Below are positions 59,392 through 64,000 of a DNA stretch of 64,000 bases, one piece after another. A program made the translations under genes and the position numbers. Location of the stretch: NCBI RefSeq assembly GCF_001419985.1, contig NZ_LJAL01000003.1, positions 372,001 through 436,000 on the forward strand, in the 5' to 3' direction. Each line of letters opens with the position of its first letter. The stretch's first letter is position 1. The notes beneath the pieces are model-generated. The model did no database searches and was not told the DNA's origin. It was given only the letters and a program-made list of their open reading frames with translations. The stretch is from Loktanella sp. 5RATIMAR09 (GTDB lineage: Bacteria > Pseudomonadota > Alphaproteobacteria > Rhodobacterales > Rhodobacteraceae).

Positions 59392-60909
59392 TTAATCAAT
59401 CTTCGGCAGCAATTCGTCCAAGGACTTCTTCGCGTCACCGTAGAACATGCGCGTGTTGTCTTTAAAGAACAGCGGATTCTCGATACCGGAATACCCCGTA
59501 CCTTGCCCGCGCTTGGACACGAACACCTGCTTGGCTTTCCAGCATTCCAGCACCGGCATACCGGCGATGGGGCTGTTGGGATCATCCTGTGCGGCAGGGT
59601 TCACGATATCGTTGGAGCCGATCACGATAGCGACGTCCGTATCCGGAAAGTCCTCGTTGATTTCGTCCATTTCCATCACGATGTCATAAGGCACCTTCGC
59701 TTCGGCCAAGAGCACGTTCATGTGCCCCGGCAGACGCCCCGCCACAGGGTGGATCGCAAAGCGGACGTTCTTGCCCTTGGCGCGCAGTTTGCGCACCAGT
59801 TCCGACACCGCCTGCTGCGCTTGAGCCACCGCCATGCCGTAGCCCGGAATGATGATGATGCTGTCTGCTTCGTTCAGCGCCGTGGCAACACCGTCCGCAT
59901 CAATAGCGATCTGTTCGCCTTCAACGGCCATCTGCTCGCCCTGTGGGCCACCAAAGCCGCCCAGGATCACGCTGACGAAGGACCGGTTCATGGCCTTGCA
60001 CATGATGTAGGACAGGATCGCACCGGAGGACCCGACCAGCGCGCCGACAACGATCAACAGATCATTGCCGAGGCTGAAACCGATCGCGGCAGCCGCCCAG
60101 CCGGAATAGCTGTTCAGCATGGACACAACGACAGGCATATCAGCGCCGCCGATGCCCATGATCAGGTGATAACCGATGAAAAGGCCGGCGAGTGTCAGCA
60201 GAACCAGCGCCCAAGAGCCGCTACCGCCCATATAGGCAATCAGCAGGATCACCGACAGCGCCGCAGCACCTGCGTTCAGCAAGTGACCACCGGGTAGTTT
60301 GTTCGCACCGGTATCCACCTTGAACGGCAGTTTGCTGGAGTTGCCAGCCAGCTTTGCATAGGCGATGACGGACCCTGTAAAGGTCACAGCACCGATCCAG
60401 ATGCCCAGCACCAGTTCGACCCGCAGAATGCTGATCTCGACACTGGATTTCTTGGCAATCAACTGACCAAAGGCGCTCAGGCCTTCATAGGCCTCTTTGG
60501 GCAATCCAATGGCCGTAATCCCATCTGCGCCCACGGCACCAAGCACTTGGCCATTGGCCTCATAAAGCGCGCTCATGGTGTTGATCATCAGGTCGGCATT
60601 GAAGCCCACGAAAACCGCCGCCAAACCGACCATGGAGTGCATGATCGCCACAAGTTCCGGCATTTGCGTCATCTCGACCTTGGTGGCCAGTTGATAGCCC
60701 ACCATGCCGCCAAGACCGATCAACACGACCGACAACAGCCCCAGACCGGACCCCGGGCCCACCAGCGTTGCAAAGACCGCCAGCGCCATACCTGCGATGC
60801 CGTACCATACGGCGCGTTTGGCGCTTTCCTGCCCCGAAAGGCCACCCAGCGACAGAATAAATAGAATACCAGCGACGACATACGCCGCGATTGTGAATGC
60901 GTTTTCCAT
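59392..60909 (-). CDS. pntB: NAD(P)+ transhydrogenase subunit beta
   Basis: A 505-residue membrane subunit. The C-terminal NADP(H)-binding domain (dIII) carries [10 protein letters not shown] near 385-395 and about nine membrane helices precede it. It drives hydride transfer from NADH to NADP+ with proton movement. It is longer than the E. coli protein by about 40 residues owing to a loop near 120-165. The ATG has GGGGCAGGG before it and lies 12 bases after the pntA stop. Confidence 0.96.
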   Translation of the reverse strand: MENAFTIAAYVVAGILFILSLGGLSGQESAKRAVWYGIAGMALAVFATLVGPGSGLGLLSVVLIGLGGMVGYQLATKVEMTQMPELVAIMHSMVGLAAVFVGFNADLMINTMSALYEANGQVLGAVGADGITAIGLPKEAYEGLSAFGQLIAKKSSVEISILRVELVLGIWIGAVTFTGSVIAYAKLAGNSSKLPFKVDTGANKLPGGHLLNAGAAALSVILLIAYMGGSGSWALVLLTLAGLFIGYHLIMGIGGADMPVVVSMLNSYSGWAAAAIGFSLGNDLLIVVGALVGSSGAILSYIMCKAMNRSFVSVILGGFGGPQGEQMAVEGEQIAIDADGVATALNEADSIIIIPGYGMAVAQAQQAVSELVRKLRAKGKNVRFAIHPVAGRLPGHMNVLLAEAKVPYDIVMEMDEINEDFPDTDVAIVIGSNDIVNPAAQDDPNSPIAGMPVLECWKAKQVFVSKRGQGTGYSGIENPLFFKDNTRMFYGDAKKSLDELLPKID

Positions 60910-60921
60910 TGCCCTGCCCCT

Positions 60922-62502
60922 TTAGGATTTCTGGAACATGGCGAGCATGCGCCGTGTCACGAGGAAGCCGCCAAAGATGTTGACCGCTGCCATAAAGATA
61001 CCAAGTGCCGCCAGCACCGTGATCAGCGCGTTGGACGACCCGATCTGGATCAGCGCACCAAGGATGATGATCGACGAAATCGCGTTGGTCACAGCCATCA
61101 GCGGTGTGTGCAGCGAATGGGCGACGTTCCAGATCACCTGGAAGCCGATGAAGACCGACAGGACGAACACGATGAAGTGCTGCATAAAGCTCGCTGGCAT
61201 GCCCGGGATCAGGCCGATGCCAAGGATCAGTGCCGCACCGATGCCCAAGAGACCCACTTGCGTCTTGGTCTCTTTCTGGAACGCGGCCACTTCGTTCGCG
61301 CGCTTTTCCTCTGCGGTCAGTTCCTTTGGCTTTTCCTTCTTGGGTGCCGCCGCAATCGCCGCCACTTTGGGTGGTGGTGGCGGGAAGGTGATTTCACCCT
61401 CATGGGTCGCTGTCGCCCCACGGATGACGTCATCTTCCATGTTGTGCTTGGGCGTGCCGTCTTTTTCCGGCGTCAGATCCGTCATCATATGACGGATGTT
61501 GGTCGCATAAAGCGTCGAAGACTGCGCGGCCATCCGGCTGGGGAAGTCGGTGTAACCCACAATCGTGACTCCGTTATCGGTGACGATCTTTTCGTCCATC
61601 ACGGTCAGTTTGCAGTTGCCGCCACGTTCCGCCGCAAGGTCAATGATGACCGAACCGGGTTTCATCGCGTCGACCATGTCCTTGGTCCAAAGCTCGGGTG
61701 CATCGCGGCCCGGGATCAGCGCGGTGGTGATGACGATGTCGATTTCAGGCGCGATTTCGCGGAATTTGGCCAGCTGTGCCGCCGCAAATTCGGGCGAGGA
61801 TACCGCAGCATAGCCGCCTGTCGCCGATCCGTCCTGCTGTTCTTCCTCGAAATCGAGGAAGACAAATTCGGCACCCATCGATTCAACCTGCTCGGCCACT
61901 TCGGGGCGCACGTCGAAGGCGTAGGTGATGGCACCCAGCGATGTGGCCGTACCAATCGCGGCAAGACCTGCCACGCCTGCGCCGACAACCAAAACCTTGG
62001 CAGGCGGCACTTTACCCGCAGCTGTCACCTGGCCCGTAAAGAAGCGGCCAAAGTTGTTACCCGCCTCGATCACAGCGCGGTAGCCCGCGATATTCGCCAT
62101 CGACGACAGCGCGTCCATTTTCTGTGCGCGGCTGATGCGCGGCACCATGTCCATCGCGATGACGGTGGCGCCTTTTTCGTTGGCAGCCTCCATCAATTCC
62201 TTGTTCTGTGCAGGATAGAAGAACGAGATCAGCGTCTGGCCTGTCCGCAGTCGCTTGACTTCGGTATCCGATGGCGGGCGCACTTTGGCCACGATATCAG
62301 CGGCTTTGTACAGCGCTGCGGCAGTCTTGACGACCTCGACACCAGCGTCTTTGTAGGCCTGATCAGAAAAACCCGCACCCGTACCGGCGCCTGTTTCAAT
62401 GATACATTCATACCCAAGCTTTTGCAGGTCTTTGGCCGATGCCGGGGTCATCGCAACCCGGTTTTCGCCCTGAAATATCTCTTTCGGTGTGCCGATCTTC
62501 AC
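60922..62502 (-). CDS. pntA: NAD(P)+ transhydrogenase subunit alpha
   Basis: A 526-residue fused alpha subunit: NAD-binding domain dI (VVGAGVAGLAAIGTA near 180-195) and, after a Pro-rich linker (PPPPPKVAAI near 376-386), a membrane part with about four helices. Many alphaproteobacteria split these into two genes; here they are fused. The GTG at 62502 (VKIGTPKE) is preceded by GGGGGA; an upstream frame to 62586 overlaps the promoter and was rejected. Confidence 0.96.
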   Translation of the reverse strand: MKIGTPKEIFQGENRVAMTPASAKDLQKLGYECIIETGAGTGAGFSDQAYKDAGVEVVKTAAALYKAADIVAKVRPPSDTEVKRLRTGQTLISFFYPAQNKELMEAANEKGATVIAMDMVPRISRAQKMDALSSMANIAGYRAVIEAGNNFGRFFTGQVTAAGKVPPAKVLVVGAGVAGLAAIGTATSLGAITYAFDVRPEVAEQVESMGAEFVFLDFEEEQQDGSATGGYAAVSSPEFAAAQLAKFREIAPEIDIVITTALIPGRDAPELWTKDMVDAMKPGSVIIDLAAERGGNCKLTVMDEKIVTDNGVTIVGYTDFPSRMAAQSSTLYATNIRHMMTDLTPEKDGTPKHNMEDDVIRGATATHEGEITFPPPPPKVAAIAAAPKKEKPKELTAEEKRANEVAAFQKETKTQVGLLGIGAALILGIGLIPGMPASFMQHFIVFVLSVFIGFQVIWNVAHSLHTPLMAVTNAISSIIILGALIQIGSSNALITVLAALGIFMAAVNIFGGFLVTRRMLAMFQKS

Positions 62503-62539
62503 GGACCATCCCCCATATCTGTTCTGGCAGTCTCCATGC

Positions 62540-62566
62540 ATTATAGCGCGCAAGAATATTTCACAA
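62540..62566 (-). promoter_or_regulatory. Probable promoter of pntAB
   Basis: On the minus strand TATAAT (62540-62545) is a consensus -10 element, and TTGTGA (62561-62566) is a -35 candidate with 15-base spacing, slightly short. The start of transcription near 62532 leaves a leader of about 30 bases. Confidence 0.55.
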
Positions 62567-62577
62567 GGGGATGGCTG

Positions 62578-62598
62578 GCATGACATTAAGTGTCATGC
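62578..62598. promoter_or_regulatory. Palindrome GCATGACA-TTAAG-TGTCATGC
   Basis: A perfect 8-base inverted repeat lying between the methyltransferase-like gene and pntAB, upstream of the pnt -35 element. It may be an operator of pntAB or a hairpin ending the upstream transcript; no T run follows. Confidence 0.5.
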
Positions 62599-62606
62599 GC
62601 TAACAA

Positions 62607-63056
62607 TCACACCCAGCGGCGCGTCTTTTGGCAATAACGCGCAAAATCTGCACGGAATTTGACCCGCAGGCCGTTTTCTTCAGGGATGATAAAGCGCTGG
62701 GTGATCGTGAACATGAACAGCGGCACCAGCAATAATGCAACAGGCGCGTCCCAGCGCAGCGCCAGCCCCGCCAGCACCAGCGTATCGCCCAGATAGATCG
62801 GGTTGCGCGAACGTTTGAAGATGCCCGAACTGACCAGCCGGTCCGCCTCCATATGCGGAATGATCGTCGTGCGCTGTTTGCGCATCTCGGCCGCAGCCAG
62901 CAAGATCAGCACGATCCCGCCGCCCACCAAAAGACCACCCAAGAGGTCCGTAATCGGCCCGCCAATCGCCCACGACATTGGCTGAAGCTCTGCAATCCAC
63001 CATGTCAGCACGATGGCCAGCAGTAACCAGACGGGGGGCATATCAATCCATTTCAT
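62607..63056 (-). CDS. Isoprenylcysteine carboxyl methyltransferase-like membrane protein
   Basis: A 149-residue protein with about four membrane helices. The C-terminal segment FKRSRNPIYLGDTLVLAGLAL and PEENGLRVKFRADFARYCQKTRRWV match the SAM-binding region of ICMT/PEMT-type bacterial methyltransferases. Substrate unknown. Divergent from the SDR gene. Confidence 0.85.
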   Translation of the reverse strand: MKWIDMPPVWLLLAIVLTWWIAELQPMSWAIGGPITDLLGGLLVGGGIVLILLAAAEMRKQRTTIIPHMEADRLVSSGIFKRSRNPIYLGDTLVLAGLALRWDAPVALLLVPLFMFTITQRFIIPEENGLRVKFRADFARYCQKTRRWV

Positions 63057-63135
63057 GGCATAGTTTGTGCCGCAGCGCTTTGCCCTTGTCCATGCCCTGC
63101 GACCCGTTAGGGTTTGTCAAAACGGAGGATTCATC

Positions 63136-63894
63136 ATGGAACACGCAGGCAAACACGCGCTGGTTACGGGCGGCGGATCAGGCATCGGGGCGGGCATCGC
63201 GCTGGCGCTGGCAGAGGCCGGTGCGGAGGTGACAATCACCGGACGCCGTGCGGATAGGCTCAACGAGGTAGCATCGTTATCCGACCGTCTGCATGCTGTG
63301 GTGATGGATGTGGATAATGAGGAATCAGTCCGCAATAAGGTTGCACAGGCGGCCAGCGCCCGTGGCCCGATCCAGATTTGCGTCGCCAACGCGGGCATTG
63401 CCGAAGGCGGCCCGTTTGAAAAAACCACGCTGGCGCAATGGCGCAAGACCATGACAACCAACCTTGATGGTGTGTTTTTGACCTTTCAGGCTGCAATGGC
63501 CACGCTTGAGGACGCCACCCCTGCCCGCATGATCGTTGTCAGCTCGATCGCGGGTGTGCGCGGATTGAAGAATGCGATCCCCTACACTGTGACCAAACAC
63601 GGGGTGATCGGGTTGATCCGTGGTTTGTCCGAAGAATTCATGCGCCGCCCCATTACCTTTAACGCGCTCTGCCCCGGGTACGTGGACACGGACATTGTGC
63701 GCAACCAATTGCCCGGCCTGATGAAACGCTTTGATCTGGACGAACAGGGCGCGATTGACGTAATCGCCAAGGGCAACCGGCATCGCAAGCTCTTGGAAGT
63801 GGATGAAACCACCGCGGCGGCGATGTGGCTGTGTTCGGAAGGCGCGCGCAGCGTGAACGGGCAAACGATCCAAATCTCTGGGGGACAAGTGTAG
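63136..63894 (+). CDS. SDR-family oxidoreductase adjoining kynureninase
   Basis: A 252-residue classical SDR with TGGGSGIGAG (11-20), NAG (85-87) and the full catalytic set Ser137, Tyr150 and Lys154 (PYTVTK). The ATG at 63136 follows GGAGG. Its stop TAG overlaps the GTG start of kynU, so the two are coupled. Its substrate is unknown, but pairing with kynureninase suggests tryptophan-derived metabolism. Confidence 0.93.
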   Translation: MEHAGKHALVTGGGSGIGAGIALALAEAGAEVTITGRRADRLNEVASLSDRLHAVVMDVDNEESVRNKVAQAASARGPIQICVANAGIAEGGPFEKTTLAQWRKTMTTNLDGVFLTFQAAMATLEDATPARMIVVSSIAGVRGLKNAIPYTVTKHGVIGLIRGLSEEFMRRPITFNALCPGYVDTDIVRNQLPGLMKRFDLDEQGAIDVIAKGNRHRKLLEVDETTAAAMWLCSEGARSVNGQTIQISGGQV

Positions 63895-64000
63895 TGACCG
63901 ATTTTGCCGCAACGAAAGCCATGTTTCATCTGCCCAAGGGCATGATTTATCTGGATGGCAATTCGCTGGGCCCCCTGCCCAAAGCGACCGCCGCGCGCGT
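63894..64000 (+). CDS. kynU: Kynureninase, 5' part only
   Basis: The first 35 codons are visible, beginning with GTG that overlaps the SDR stop and with GGGGGA before it. The motif IYLDGNSLGPLPK is the N-terminal signature of kynureninase, which converts kynurenine to anthranilate and alanine with PLP. The gene is cut by the window edge, not broken. Confidence 0.85.
   Translation, partial: MTDFAATKAMFHLPKGMIYLDGNSLGPLPKATAAR

Noticed and set aside
60922-62502. PntA as a fusion of two separate genes by frameshift
   Set aside because: The linker and both domains are in one clean frame with no break; the fused form is common in other bacteria.
61108-62583. 491-codon plus-strand frame over pntA
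   Set aside because: Antisense of a conserved transhydrogenase gene; composition is His/Arg/Gly-biased with no family motif.
63894-64000. Broken kynureninase gene
   Set aside because: The truncation is the window edge; the reading frame is still open at 64000.

Overview
The window looks like chromosomal DNA of a marine alphaproteobacterium of the Roseobacter group (Rhodobacterales). This rests on GC-rich coding sequence with strong G/C third-position bias, a nuo operon punctuated by extra reading frames and followed by birA-coaX-rnj, a complete leucine/isovalerate (liu) operon, small exported proteins of types common in Rhodobacterales, and an SDR-kynureninase pair. I cannot name the genus from the sequence. 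There are no rRNA or tRNA genes, no CRISPR array, no prophage and no transposase gene. Coding density is high and no gene-free stretch exceeds about 300 bases.

Layout. 1-2.6 kb (minus strand): a truncated agmatinase-family gene, an orphan iron/polyamine-type ABC ATPase and an SDR protein that lacks the usual catalytic Tyr and Lys. 2.7-7.6 kb: a Hint-domain protein, then prfC (release factor 3) flanked by two paralogous lipoprotein genes that are both interrupted, one by an 18-base G tract (frame loss) and one by an in-frame TAG. An unrecognised gene preceded by two abutting perfect inverted repeats follows. 7.7-12.7 kb: a DEAD-box helicase converges with rnj-coaX-birA. 12.7-32.8 kb: the whole 14-gene nuo operon for respiratory complex I (transcribed nuoA to nuoN on the minus strand from a recognisable promoter near 32.75 kb). 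Ten accessory frames are interleaved, several translationally coupled to nuo genes: a sulfotransferase, two small membrane or lipoproteins, a membrane-anchored helix-hairpin-helix protein whose C-terminal domain is also fused to NuoE, an AhpD-like protein without cysteines, and exported proteins. An intrinsic terminator sits inside the cluster downstream of nuoF.

32.8-41.7 kb: a membrane protein of unknown role and the liu operon (ivd, two small exported or membrane proteins, methylcrotonyl-CoA carboxylase beta and alpha, a glutathione S-transferase, HMG-CoA lyase, methylglutaconyl-CoA hydratase), with a palindromic operator over its promoter. 41.7-47.6 kb: a DegT-type aminotransferase, gph, glmU-glmS (UDP-GlcNAc supply) and an AlkD-like DNA repair protein. 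47.7-52.2 kb: a lipoprotein, moaA (molybdopterin), a methyltransferase and two M20 deacylases. 52.4-58.3 kb: a five-gene peptide-type ABC importer, then a dienelactone-hydrolase-like exported enzyme. 59.4-62.5 kb: pntAB transhydrogenase with a promoter. 62.6-64 kb: an isoprenylcysteine-methyltransferase-like membrane protein and an SDR-kynU pair cut by the window end.

Complex I, transhydrogenase and leucine catabolism together give this segment an NADH/NADPH and acyl-CoA metabolic theme. The most unusual points are the paired, interrupted lipoprotein genes around prfC, the shared helix-hairpin-helix module in and beside NuoE, and the coupled accessory genes inside nuo. Families of short palindromes recur between genes at many places.
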